The notes under the pieces were generated by a model, which was given only the letters and a program-made list of their open reading frames with translations, searched no databases and was not told where the DNA came from. From NCBI RefSeq assembly GCF_000411975.1, contig NZ_ASXG01000122.1, positions 62,001 through 126,000 of the forward strand: DNA of 64,000 nucleotides, in the 5' to 3' direction. Position 1 is the first letter of the stretch, and every line of letters starts with the position of its first letter. Below, piece after piece: positions 41,133 to 49,478 of the stretch. Made by a program: the position numbers and the translations under genes. The stretch is from Amycolatopsis orientalis DSM 43388 (lineage in GTDB: Bacteria > Actinomycetota > Actinomycetes > Mycobacteriales > Pseudonocardiaceae).

Positions 41133-42317
41133 CTAGCCCGGCAGGAAACTCGCGGCAATTAATCCCAGCACCAGCAGGTCCGGGCCGCGCACGAGTTGCC
41201 GCACCAGGCCAGCGGGGATCAGGACTCCCTCGTACAGCACCATTCCCATCGAGCTGAAGTCCAGCGGGCCGCGGGTCACCGAGCGGACGGCGGCGAGCGC
41301 GGCGAGCAGGACGGCGACCACCGCGCTGATCGACGCCGGGATGCCCAGCAGCAGGACCACGCCTGCCCAAATCAGCGCGAGCAGGCAGAGAAAAGCGCAG
41401 GTCACAGCGTGCAGGCGGAGGTTTGACGCGTCCAGCCAGCGGCGTAGCCCGGGCACTCGATGCAGCTGCGCGACGGGTGCGGTGAAGGGCAGCAGTGCGA
41501 GATAGCCGCCGATGCCGAGCAGCCACACCGACGTCACGGCGGGGAACGTCGCGTGGGTCGCGAGCACGGCGAGGGCCAGGAAGACCGGCAGGCCGAGCGT
41601 GTGCCGGCGCGCGAGAGTCCCCGTCACGACATACCGGGTGACGATGAAGCGTCCGGCGAGCGCGTTCTGCCACGGAACCGGGCGTCCGGCCGGGAGCAGG
41701 GCCCAGACGTCCAGGAAAGCGGCGGACGTCCGGCGCACCATGCGTTCGGTGTAGTGCCGGATCAACGTGCCGCGGGAAACCGTGTGCGGCAAGGAAGAGG
41801 ACCAGGCCAAGGCGATCGCCGCCACACCGGCGACGGCGGCGTAGGTCCACAGTGGAACGACCAGCGCCAGCGCGACGGTAAGCGGCAGAAGGGATTCGCC
41901 GGGGAAGGTCCGGCGGCGGCCCAGCACCAAGGCCAGCGCGGCGACGGTGACGAATAACGCAAGAGGACCGGCGAGGGAGCTTGGGAATCCGATGAGCATG
42001 CCGGACACCGCGAAGAAATAAGCCGCCACGCCGAAGCGGGCGGCCCAGTCCAGGACGAGCCGCCGGGTCAGCGCAGCCGGGCGCTGGCCGTCGAAGTCGT
42101 CCCAGGTCAGCGTTGCCGGATGGGCCCAGACATACCCGCGCCGCAGCGTCGCTCGCCAGGCCAGCGCGAGACCGGTGCACAACACGAGCACGCTGCCCAG
42201 CGCGCCCACCGGTGCGCCGCCGATCAGCTGGCTGCGCACCAGTTCGGTGTTGTAGAACGGCGATCCCAGCAGGCCGACTGCGATGACCAGTGCCAGGACG
42301 AGATCCGGGCGTTTCAC
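41133..42317 (-). CDS. Membrane subunit of an uncharacterised ABC exporter (module 2)
   Basis: A 394-aa multi-pass protein from the GTG at 42317 (MKRPDLVLALVIAVGLLGSPF). It is a paralogue of the protein at 21976-23241: TLRRGYVWAHPATLTWDDF, a central SAAFLDVWALLPAGRPVPW region and the end VTRGPLDFSSMG...VRQLVRGPDLLVLG correspond in order. About ten helices are predicted. The GTGA overlap with its ATPase shows translational coupling. No accessory enzyme gene is attached here, unlike module 1. Confidence 0.85.
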   Translation of the reverse strand: MKRPDLVLALVIAVGLLGSPFYNTELVRSQLIGGAPVGALGSVLVLCTGLALAWRATLRRGYVWAHPATLTWDDFDGQRPAALTRRLVLDWAARFGVAAYFFAVSGMLIGFPSSLAGPLALFVTVAALALVLGRRRTFPGESLLPLTVALALVVPLWTYAAVAGVAAIALAWSSSLPHTVSRGTLIRHYTERMVRRTSAAFLDVWALLPAGRPVPWQNALAGRFIVTRYVVTGTLARRHTLGLPVFLALAVLATHATFPAVTSVWLLGIGGYLALLPFTAPVAQLHRVPGLRRWLDASNLRLHAVTCAFLCLLALIWAGVVLLLGIPASISAVVAVLLAALAAVRSVTRGPLDFSSMGMVLYEGVLIPAGLVRQLVRGPDLLVLGLIAASFLPG

Positions 42318-42898
42318 AGGTCCACCACGTAATCCGCGACCTCGTCCGCGAGCGGTGAGTGATGGCTCGCGACCACGACCGCCGCGCCGCGTTGGGTGCT
42401 GGTGGTGACCAGGCTGGACAGCCAGGCCCGGCCCTCGGCGTCGAGGGCGCGTTCCGGTTCGTCCAGCAGAAGCACCTCGTGCGGACGCGCGACCGCGGCG
42501 TGCAGCAGGAGCCGGCGGCGCTGGCCTGCCGACAGCTCTGCCGCGGGCACATCGGGGGCCGGGACCGGGCCTTCGGCCAGTTCGCCGCCGAAGGAGTTGC
42601 GCAGCAGGTCGAGATGCTGGCGCGGAGTGAGCTCGTCGAACAGCGCCGAATCGTCGAAAAGGACGGAAACGCGGCGGCGGAAAGCGGCGGACCGCTCGTC
42701 CGGCGGCCCGCCGCAGACCGACACGGAACCGGACGTCGGCTGCTGAGTCCCGTAGAGACAGCGCAGCAACGTCGATTTGCCCGCTCCGTTGGCACCGCGG
42801 ACGACCAGGCATTCGCCGGCGTCGACGGCCAGGTCGAGACCGCTGAACAGCGCTGTCTCGCCCGCGGTGACCCCCAGGTCTTGAGTGGTGATGAGCAC
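42314..42898 (-). CDS. ABC transporter ATP-binding protein, atypical signature (module 2)
   Basis: A 194-aa minimal ATPase from the GTG at 42898 with GAGGGGG five bases upstream. Walker A is GANGAGKST, the signature LSAGQRRR, Walker B VLLLDEPERALD. It shares the module 1 peculiarities: VSVLFDDSALF in the Q-loop region, SAGQ instead of SGGQ, and PERALD after Walker B. The frame is open to 42919 but the later start has the ribosome binding site. It pairs with the membrane protein at 41133. Confidence 0.9.
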   Translation of the reverse strand: MLITTQDLGVTAGETALFSGLDLAVDAGECLVVRGANGAGKSTLLRCLYGTQQPTSGSVSVCGGPPDERSAAFRRRVSVLFDDSALFDELTPRQHLDLLRNSFGGELAEGPVPAPDVPAAELSAGQRRRLLLHAAVARPHEVLLLDEPERALDAEGRAWLSSLVTTSTQRGAAVVVASHHSPLADEVADYVVDL

Positions 42899-42929
42899 GA
42901 AACCCCCTCGGCTGATCACCCCAAGATAG

Positions 42930-44888
42930 TCACTTCAAGTACGCCTCCGCTTGCAGTGTGAACAATTCCGCGTATCCGGCGTCGGCCGCCATCAGCTCTT
43001 CATGCGTTCCGTATTCCGCGACTTTCCCGTGGTCCAGCAGCAGAATCCGCTCCGCTTGACGGACCGTCGAGAACCGGTGCGAGATGTACAGCGTCGTCCG
43101 CCCGCGCGACAACGTGTGCAGCCGGTCGAACAGGTCGTGCTCGGCTTGGGCGTCCAGCGCGGACGTGGGTTCGTCGAGGATCAGGATCGGAGCCTCCCGC
43201 TGGAAAGCCCTGGCCAGCGCGATTTTCTGCCATTCCCCGCCGGACAGCGACACGCCCTGGTCGAACCACCGGCCGAGCGGGCTGTCGTAACCGGTGGGCA
43301 GCCGGGCGATGCGTTCGTCGGCTCCGGCCCGGCGGGCGGAATCCTCGATGTGCTCGCGATCGGTGAGCCGGTTCAGGTCGCCGAGGCCGATGTTCTCCGC
43401 CGCGGTGCCTTGGTAGGTCACGTAATCCTGGAACATCGCGCTGATCGTGGTGCGCAGTTCGACCGGGTCGTACTCGCGGATGTCCACGCCGTCCAGCAGG
43501 ATCCGGCCCGCGGTCGGGTCGTACAGCCGGCACAGCAGCTTGAACAGGGTCGACTTGCCCGCGCCGTTGCGCCCCACGACGGCGACCGTCTCGCCGGGGC
43601 GGATTTCGAAACTGACCCCGTGCAGTGCCGGCTCCTCCGCGCCCGGGTAACTGAAGCTCACCGACTCGAACTGAATGTGTCCTTCCACAGTGGACGGAAG
43701 CGGTCGCGGTTTCGCCGGCGCGGTGATTTCCGGTTTGGTGTCGAGGAATCGGTACAACGTGTCGAGGTAGAGATTGTTCTCGTACATCCCGGAAAACGCG
43801 GAGAACAACCCGGTCACCGAGCTTTGCACGGACGTCGCCGCAGCGGTGTACAACGCCAGATCGCCCAACGTGAGCCGTCCGCCGACCGCTTCCAGCGCGA
43901 TGTACAACGCGATCGCCGAGCCGACCAACGTGCTCAGCAATCCCCAGGACGTCGAGCTGACGTTCCGTTTCACCGTCAGCTTTCGCTGCCGTTCGTAGGC
44001 CACCACACCCAGCTTCCGGAACCGGTCCACGAAGTACGGGCCGAGGCCGAACAGCTTGGTCTCCTTGGCATACGTGTCCGTTGTGACCAAAGAGGACAGA
44101 TAGTCCATCCGCCGTTTGATCGGCGACATCATGAACGTGAGCCAGAACGCCCGCGAGCCGTATTTCGACTGCGAGATGAACGCCGGGATCGGGGCCAGCA
44201 ACGCGACCAGCGCGAGCAGCGGGCTGATCGACACCAGCAAGGCGATCATGCTGGCGAAAGTGATCAGCGTCCGGATCAGGCCGAGCGCTGAGGTCATCAT
44301 CGACAACGGACGCGTCGGCGCTTCCTGCGCGGCTTGGCGGAGCATGTCGTACGACGTCGAACCCTCGAAGTACGCCAGGTGCAGGTCGCTCGCGTGCCGC
44401 ATGACCTGGTGCCGGATGGTGAGCGTCATCCGTTCCTGCAGCAGGGATTGCGCGATCGTGGTGATCGCGCTGCTGATCGCGGTCGCCGCCAGCACGGCGA
44501 ACTGGAACACCGTGATGCGCACGATGTCCGCGGTCGTCCCGCGATGCTGGATGGCCGCGACCACCGAGTCCAGCAGGATTTTCGCGACGTACGCGGTGAC
44601 CGTCGGCAGCAGCCCGGACGCCAGCGTGACCACCGCGAGCAGGATCGTCAGCGTCGGGCTCGCCTGCCAGGTCAGCTTCACGACCTTCGGCAGACCGCGG
44701 ACCGTGCCGGCCACTGATGTGCGCATTCGCGACAGCCGCGCCCGCAGGCCTTTCGGCTGTTCCGGCTGCTCCGGTTCTGGAATGTCGACCGGCCCGGTGA
44801 GACCGCTGTCCGGCACGGATTGCGCCATCCGGCGGCGACCCCGGCGGCCCAGGACCATCTCGATCCCGCCCCCACCGCCGGGGATCAC
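42930..44888 (-). CDS. ABC exporter with fused membrane and ATPase domains
   Basis: A 652-aa half-transporter. Residues about 80-350 form the six-helix type 1 exporter domain. The ATPase domain (about 400-640) has Walker A GRNGAGKST, the Q-loop FQDY, the signature LSGGEWQKIALARAF, Walker B ILILDEPTSALD and ISHRFST. The GTG start at 44888 overlaps the TetR stop, although an ATG at 44858 with a better ribosome binding site is possible. The N-terminal about 60 residues are proline-rich and cytoplasmic. Multidrug or lipid/peptide export is likely, controlled by the adjacent TetR. Confidence 0.92.
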   Translation of the reverse strand: MIPGGGGGIEMVLGRRGRRRMAQSVPDSGLTGPVDIPEPEQPEQPKGLRARLSRMRTSVAGTVRGLPKVVKLTWQASPTLTILLAVVTLASGLLPTVTAYVAKILLDSVVAAIQHRGTTADIVRITVFQFAVLAATAISSAITTIAQSLLQERMTLTIRHQVMRHASDLHLAYFEGSTSYDMLRQAAQEAPTRPLSMMTSALGLIRTLITFASMIALLVSISPLLALVALLAPIPAFISQSKYGSRAFWLTFMMSPIKRRMDYLSSLVTTDTYAKETKLFGLGPYFVDRFRKLGVVAYERQRKLTVKRNVSSTSWGLLSTLVGSAIALYIALEAVGGRLTLGDLALYTAAATSVQSSVTGLFSAFSGMYENNLYLDTLYRFLDTKPEITAPAKPRPLPSTVEGHIQFESVSFSYPGAEEPALHGVSFEIRPGETVAVVGRNGAGKSTLFKLLCRLYDPTAGRILLDGVDIREYDPVELRTTISAMFQDYVTYQGTAAENIGLGDLNRLTDREHIEDSARRAGADERIARLPTGYDSPLGRWFDQGVSLSGGEWQKIALARAFQREAPILILDEPTSALDAQAEHDLFDRLHTLSRGRTTLYISHRFSTVRQAERILLLDHGKVAEYGTHEELMAADAGYAELFTLQAEAYLK

Positions 44889-45478
44889 GCCAGCACCGAA
44901 CCGTGCAGGAAGACGTCGATGACCTCGTCGGTCGTGGGAGCGCCCGGCATCTGGCGGGCTTGCGTGAACAGCAGCGCCAGGAACAGCGACGCGGCCTTGT
45001 CCACCGGCAGCCGCAGCCGGGCGGCGTCCGGGACGAACAACTCCCGCACCGCGCGCTGCATCGCCTCGAGGGACTCACGGCGGCTGTCCCCGGTCACCGA
45101 CTTGCGGTTGCGCGCCTCCTCCGCGCGCGGCCGCCCCTTCACGGCCGCGGCCATCACCGCGCCCATCCGCCGCAGGTGCGCGTTCATCGCCTCGGCGGCC
45201 TCCGCCAGCCGCTTCTCCAGCGGCAGCTCAGCCGGGATCTCCCCGATCATCTCCAACGCCTCCGCCGGATCGAGCGCGGCTTCCACGCACGCGTCGAACA
45301 GTTCGTCCTTGTCCTGGAAAACCCGGAAGATGGTGCCTTCGCCAATCCCGGCGGCGCGGGCGATCTGCGCGGTCGTGACCCCGCGGCCGTGCTCGACGAC
45401 CAGCGGAAGCACCGCGCGGACGATCATCCGCCGCCGGTCGTCGGGCGCCATCCCCGGCGCTCTTTTCCTCGTCTCCAT
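44885..45478 (-). CDS. TetR-family regulator of the ABC exporter
   Basis: A 197-aa repressor from the ATG at 45478 (METRKRAPGMAPDDRRRMIV). The helix-turn-helix (about residues 30-58) is VTTAQIARAAGIGEGTIFRVFQDKDELF. The gene has a promoter with a 22-bp inverted repeat between -35 and -10, and the -10 lies seven bases before the ATG, so it is leaderless and probably self-repressed. The stop overlaps the exporter start. Drug binding in the helical C-terminal domain would release the operon. Confidence 0.92.
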   Translation of the reverse strand: METRKRAPGMAPDDRRRMIVRAVLPLVVEHGRGVTTAQIARAAGIGEGTIFRVFQDKDELFDACVEAALDPAEALEMIGEIPAELPLEKRLAEAAEAMNAHLRRMGAVMAAAVKGRPRAEEARNRKSVTGDSRRESLEAMQRAVRELFVPDAARLRLPVDKAASLFLALLFTQARQMPGAPTTDEVIDVFLHGSVLA

Positions 45479-45485
45479 GCGCCCC

Positions 45486-45515
45486 ACGGTACGGAGTGAG
45501 TGCTCACTCCGTCAA
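45486..45515 (-). promoter_or_regulatory. TetR promoter with embedded operator
   Basis: Minus strand: -35 TTGACG (45515-45510), 18-bp spacer, -10 TACCGT (45491-45486), seven bases to the ATG. The near-perfect dyad ACGGAGTGAG-TG-CTCACTCCGT (45491-45512) fills the spacer and overlaps both boxes. This is the classic steric block of an autoregulated TetR gene. Confidence 0.8.
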
Positions 45516-45529
45516 CGCGATAAACGCAA

Positions 45530-45553
45530 GGCCGTGCCCGCGTGGACACGGCC
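45530..45553 (-). terminator. Terminator after the bkd operon
   Basis: GGCCGTG (45530-45536) and CACGGCC (45547-45553) with an extended imperfect inner stem, eight bases past the E2 stop. In the minus-strand transcript it is followed by TTGCGTTTATC. It separates bkd from the TetR promoter. Confidence 0.6.
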
Positions 45554-45560
45554 CTGTCGT

Positions 45561-46880
45561 TTAGTACGTGATCGCGACCGCCGGATCGGCGAGCAGCGCG
45601 CCGACGTCGGCGAGGAACTCCGACCCCTGCTGCCCGTCGACCACCCGGTGGTCGAAGCTCAGTGACAGCTGCATCACCTTGCGCACCTTGATCTCGCCGT
45701 CGACCACCCACGGGGTGTCGCGGATCGCCCCGACCGCCAGGATCGCCGACTCGCCCGGGTTGATGATGGGCGTGCCGGTGTCGACGCCGAACACGCCGAC
45801 ATTGGTGATCGTGAACGTGCCGCCCAGCATCGCCGCCGGCGTGGTCTTGCCCTCGCGCGCGACGTCGGTCAGCTCGGTGAGCGCGACCGCGAGTTCCTTG
45901 AGCGACAAGGAATCCGCGTCCCGGATCTTCGGCACCACGAGACCGCGCGGGGTCGCCGCCGCGATGCCGAGGTGCACGTAGTCCTTGTAGACGATCTCCT
46001 GCGCGGCCTCGTCCCACACCGCGTTCACGTCCGGCGTACGCTTCGCCGCGAGGCACACGGCCTTCGCCGCGAACGCCAGCGGAGTGAGCTTGACCCCGCT
46101 GAATTCGCGCGACTTCTTGAGCTTCTCGCGCAATTCCATCATCGGCGTGACGTCGACGGTGAGGAACTCCGTGACGTGCGGAGCGCTGTAGGCGCTCTGC
46201 ACCATCGCGGCCGCGGTCGCCTTGCGGACGCCCTTGATCGGCACACGCCGTTCGCGAGTGGCCGGGTCGTAGCCGGAGTCGACAGTGGACGCCGCAGGTG
46301 CGGCGGATCCGTTGGCGGCGCGCTGGACGTCGTCGCGGGTGATCACGCCGCCGTCGGCACTGCCGGTGAGCGAACGCAGGTCGACGCCGAGGTCCTTGGC
46401 CAGCTTGCGCACCGGCGGTTTGGCCAGCGGGACGTAACCGCCACGCGGGGTTTCCGCCACCGGCGCGGGTGCGGTCGCCGCGGGAGCCGGAGCAGGAGTG
46501 GCGTTCTTGCGGGCCCGCCGGGTCGTCCCGGCCGCCTTGGAGCCGTAGCCGACCAGCGGCTTCATCTCCTCCTCGGCGGGAGCTGCGGGGGCAGCCGAAG
46601 CCGCGGGCTCCGCGGCGGGCGAGGCTTTCCCGTCCGGATCCACGTCCACGGTCAGGATCGGCGTCCCGACCTCGACGGTCTGCCCCGGTTCCACGTGCAG
46701 CTCGGTGACCACGCCGGCCCACGGGATCGGCAGCTCGACCGCGGCCTTCGCGGTCTCCACCTCGACCACGATCTGGTTGACCGTGACCTTGTCGCCCGGC
46801 TTGACGCGCCAGGCGATGATGTCGGCTTCGGTGAGCCCCTCCGCCGTGTCCGACAGGGGGAACTGTTTGTACTCGGGCAT
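45561..46880 (-). CDS. bkdC: Branched-chain 2-oxo acid dehydrogenase E2, dihydrolipoamide acyltransferase
   Basis: A 439-aa E2 core. The lipoyl domain (about residues 1-80) carries the modified Lys in VETAKAAVEL. An Ala/Pro/Glu-rich linker follows. The E1/E3-binding domain (about 150-188) contains AKPPVRKLAKDLGVDLRSLTGSADGGVITRDDV. The acyltransferase domain runs to the end with the catalytic SFDHRVVDGQQGS. It transfers the acyl group from lipoyl to CoA, giving isobutyryl-, isovaleryl- and 2-methylbutyryl-CoA. It is the last gene of the operon; the lipoamide dehydrogenase E3 is not in the window. Confidence 0.95.
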   Translation of the reverse strand: MPEYKQFPLSDTAEGLTEADIIAWRVKPGDKVTVNQIVVEVETAKAAVELPIPWAGVVTELHVEPGQTVEVGTPILTVDVDPDGKASPAAEPAASAAPAAPAEEEMKPLVGYGSKAAGTTRRARKNATPAPAPAATAPAPVAETPRGGYVPLAKPPVRKLAKDLGVDLRSLTGSADGGVITRDDVQRAANGSAAPAASTVDSGYDPATRERRVPIKGVRKATAAAMVQSAYSAPHVTEFLTVDVTPMMELREKLKKSREFSGVKLTPLAFAAKAVCLAAKRTPDVNAVWDEAAQEIVYKDYVHLGIAAATPRGLVVPKIRDADSLSLKELAVALTELTDVAREGKTTPAAMLGGTFTITNVGVFGVDTGTPIINPGESAILAVGAIRDTPWVVDGEIKVRKVMQLSLSFDHRVVDGQQGSEFLADVGALLADPAVAITY

Positions 46881-46896
46881 TTCTGAAGGAACCCCC

Positions 46897-47889
46897 TTAC
46901 CAGGCGAGAGATCGGTCGACAGCGTGCAGGACCCGGTCGAGGTCGGGGAGGTAATGCTCCTCGAGCTTCGCAGGCGGGTACGGCGTGTCGAATCCGGTCA
47001 CGCGCAGGACAGGGGACTCCAGGGAGTAGAAGCATTCCTGCTGGACCCGGGCGGCGATCTCCGAGGTCAGCGAGGATTCCGACGGCGCTTCGCTGACCGC
47101 GATGAGCCGTCCGGTCTTGCGGACCGACTCGAACACCGGCCCGAGGTCAAGCGGCGAAAGCGTGCGCAAGTCGATGACCTCCAACGACTTGCCCTCGGCC
47201 TCGGCGGCCGTGGCGGCGTCGAGCGCCACCTTCACCGACGGGCCGTACGCGACCACCGTGGCGTCCGTGCCCGCGCGCACCACGTGCGACGAGAACACGC
47301 GCGACGGCGCGGCCGACGTGTCGACCTCCATCTTCAGCGCGCCCGAGTGGTACAGCTTCTTGGGCTCGAAGAAGAGGATCGGGTCGTCCGAGCGGATCGC
47401 CTCCTGGATGCCCCAGTAGGCGTCGACCGCGTTGGAAATCGACACCACCTTGAGGCCGGCGATGTGCGCGAACAGCGATTCCGGCGACTCCGAGTGGTGC
47501 TCCACCGCGCCGATCCCGCCGCCGAACGGCACCCGGATCACCACGGGCATCTTGACCTTGCCCTGCGTGCGGTAGTGCAGTTTCGCCAGTTGCGACGAGA
47601 TCTGGTCGAAGCCGGGGAAGATGAACCCCTCGAACTGGATCTCGCACACCGGCCGGAATCCGCGCACGGCGAGGCCGACCGCGGTGCCGATAATGCCCGA
47701 TTCGGCCAGCGGCGTGTCCAGCACGCGCTGCTCGCCGAAGTCCTTCTGCAGTCCGTCGGTGATCCGGAAAACGCCGCCGAGCTTGCCGACGTCCTCCCCC
47801 ATGATCAGGACCTTCGGGTCCTCCTCCATCGCGCGACGGAGACCGAGGTTGAGCGCCTTGCCGATGGTGAGCTTCTGCAGATCAGTCAT
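46897..47889 (-). CDS. bkdB: Branched-chain 2-oxo acid dehydrogenase E1 beta subunit
   Basis: A 330-aa transketolase-fold subunit. Landmarks are VLIMGEDVGKLGGVFRIT, DTPLAESGIIGTAVGLAVRG, EIQFEGFIFPGFDQI, RVPFGGGIGAVEHHSESPE and the C-terminal transketolase part with DLRTLSPLD. Together with E1 alpha it decarboxylates branched-chain 2-oxo acids and loads the acyl group on E2 lipoyl. The ATG overlaps the E1 alpha stop by one base (TGATG), and 16 bp separate it from E2. Confidence 0.95.
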   Translation of the reverse strand: MTDLQKLTIGKALNLGLRRAMEEDPKVLIMGEDVGKLGGVFRITDGLQKDFGEQRVLDTPLAESGIIGTAVGLAVRGFRPVCEIQFEGFIFPGFDQISSQLAKLHYRTQGKVKMPVVIRVPFGGGIGAVEHHSESPESLFAHIAGLKVVSISNAVDAYWGIQEAIRSDDPILFFEPKKLYHSGALKMEVDTSAAPSRVFSSHVVRAGTDATVVAYGPSVKVALDAATAAEAEGKSLEVIDLRTLSPLDLGPVFESVRKTGRLIAVSEAPSESSLTSEIAARVQQECFYSLESPVLRVTGFDTPYPPAKLEEHYLPDLDRVLHAVDRSLAW

Positions 47890-49118
47890 CAGTGCTCACC
47901 TGCCGCGGCAAAACCGTCGAGATAGGACAGATACTCCTCGCGCTGCGCTTCCAGCACCGGCGAAGGTTCCGCGTACACCTGGGAAAACACCCGGTCCGGC
48001 GGCGGCTCCGGCATGTTGAACGTGTAGTCGCGCAGCTCCGCGGCGAACTGGTCGGCCTCGGCCTGGACGCTGTCGAAGAAGGCCTGGTCGGCGTGCCCGC
48101 CGCGGGCCAGGAACGCGCGCACGCGCTCGATCGGGTCCTTGAGCTTCCACTCCTCCAGCTCGTCGGAGAGCCGGTAGCGAGTGGGGTCGTCGGTGGTGGT
48201 GTGCGCGTCCATCCGGTAGGTGAACGCCTCGATCAGCACCGGGCCATTGCCGTGCCGGCATTCGTCGAGCGCCCACCGGGTGACGGCGAGGCAGGCGAGG
48301 ACGTCGTTGCCGTCCACGCGGATGCCGGGGAAGCCGTAGCCGCGGGCACGCTGGTAGAGCGGCAGCCGCGACTGGCGTTCGGTCGGCTCGGAAATCGCCC
48401 ACTGGTTGTTCTGGCAGAAGAAGACCAGCGGCGCGTCGTACACCGCGGCCCAGACGAACCCTTCGTGCACGTCGCCCTGCGAAGTCGCGCCGTCACCGAA
48501 GTAGCAGATGGTGGCCTCGTCAGTGCTTGATGGAGAACCGTCGCCGTCGGTGTTTCCAACCCTGCCCTCGAACTTCTGGCCCATCGCGTAACCGGCCGCG
48601 TTGAGCACCTGGTTGCCGATGACGATGGTGTACGGGTGGAACCGGTGAGCCTGGTAGTCCCAGCCGCTGTGGTCGGTGCACCGGAAGATGCCGATCAGGT
48701 CGCGCATGTCGACGCCGCGCGTGTACGCGACGCCGTGTTCGCGGTAGCTCGGGAACGCCATGTCCTGCGGCTGCAGTGCGCGTCCGGATCCGACCTGCGC
48801 GGCTTCCTGGCCGAGCAGCGGCACCCAGATGCCCAGCTGCCCCTGGCGCTGCATCGCGTTGGCCTCGCGGTCCGCGCGGCGCACCAGCACCATGTCGCGG
48901 TAGAGGTTTTTCAGCGTTTCGTCGTCGACGTCCTCGACGTAGCGGTCGAATCGCTCGGACGGGACGCGCTGGCCCTCGGGGGTGAGCAGCTGAGTGAGCT
49001 CAGCGCCACCTTCGCTTGTCGCTCGCAAACCGGCGATCACCTGTTCGGGGGAAGGCTGGGCCGCTACGGCGGCCGGGCCGTCTCCAGGTTCCGGGTGCGT
49101 CCACTGTTCGGACGGCAT
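47889..49118 (-). CDS. bkdA: Branched-chain 2-oxo acid dehydrogenase E1 alpha subunit
   Basis: A 409-aa thiamine diphosphate enzyme. The ThDP motif is GDGATSQGDVHEGF...NNQWAIS, and YREHGVAYTRGVDM and MDAHTTTDDPTRYR are E1 alpha landmarks. I start it at the ATG at 49118 (MPSEQWTHPE) with GAGGAG eight bases upstream; the open extension to 49370 is low-complexity. A short insert (NTDGDGSPSSTD) sits just before the ThDP motif. First gene of bkdABC, which supplies branched acyl-CoA primers for iso/anteiso fatty acids and polyketides. Confidence 0.95.
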   Translation of the reverse strand: MPSEQWTHPEPGDGPAAVAAQPSPEQVIAGLRATSEGGAELTQLLTPEGQRVPSERFDRYVEDVDDETLKNLYRDMVLVRRADREANAMQRQGQLGIWVPLLGQEAAQVGSGRALQPQDMAFPSYREHGVAYTRGVDMRDLIGIFRCTDHSGWDYQAHRFHPYTIVIGNQVLNAAGYAMGQKFEGRVGNTDGDGSPSSTDEATICYFGDGATSQGDVHEGFVWAAVYDAPLVFFCQNNQWAISEPTERQSRLPLYQRARGYGFPGIRVDGNDVLACLAVTRWALDECRHGNGPVLIEAFTYRMDAHTTTDDPTRYRLSDELEEWKLKDPIERVRAFLARGGHADQAFFDSVQAEADQFAAELRDYTFNMPEPPPDRVFSQVYAEPSPVLEAQREEYLSYLDGFAAAGEH

Positions 49119-49478
49119 GAGCTGTTCTCCTCGGTGTCGGCGCCGCGAGCGGCCGCTTGTGGCGGCCACAGCGACTGCACCGGCGGGGACCGGCTCCTCG
49201 GGTCCGAGGCTCCCGGCCACCGTCGGCGTTGACGGTTCGTGGCCACATCCTGGCACGAGAATTGCTCCGATGGAGAGCGGCCTTTGCTGATTTGTTGCTG
49301 AGAAAACCTCGCTGAACAGGGGAAACGCTTGGAAGCCCGAGTATGGGAGAGGCGATGGTCGGGCGGCCATCCCGGGCCCTACCTGCCCTCGGGAGCGGCG
49401 TCGCCGGTTCTCCCCGGACTGAGCACTCGCGACGTTCAGTCGGACCGGTGACGTCGGTCACCGTGGCAAGATGGCGCT
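49119..49478. promoter_or_regulatory. Divergent promoter region of bkd and the M20 peptidase gene
   Basis: A 360-bp region without a supported gene. TTGCTGA occurs at 49284-49290 and 49295-49301, 11 bp apart, with a third copy TCGCTGA at 49309. Such phased, locally AT-richer repeats fit an Lrp/AsnC-type regulator, the usual class controlling bkd operons, but no such regulator is encoded here. A GC-rich hairpin GGCCGC/GGCGGCC lies near 49152-49168. Confidence 0.4.
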
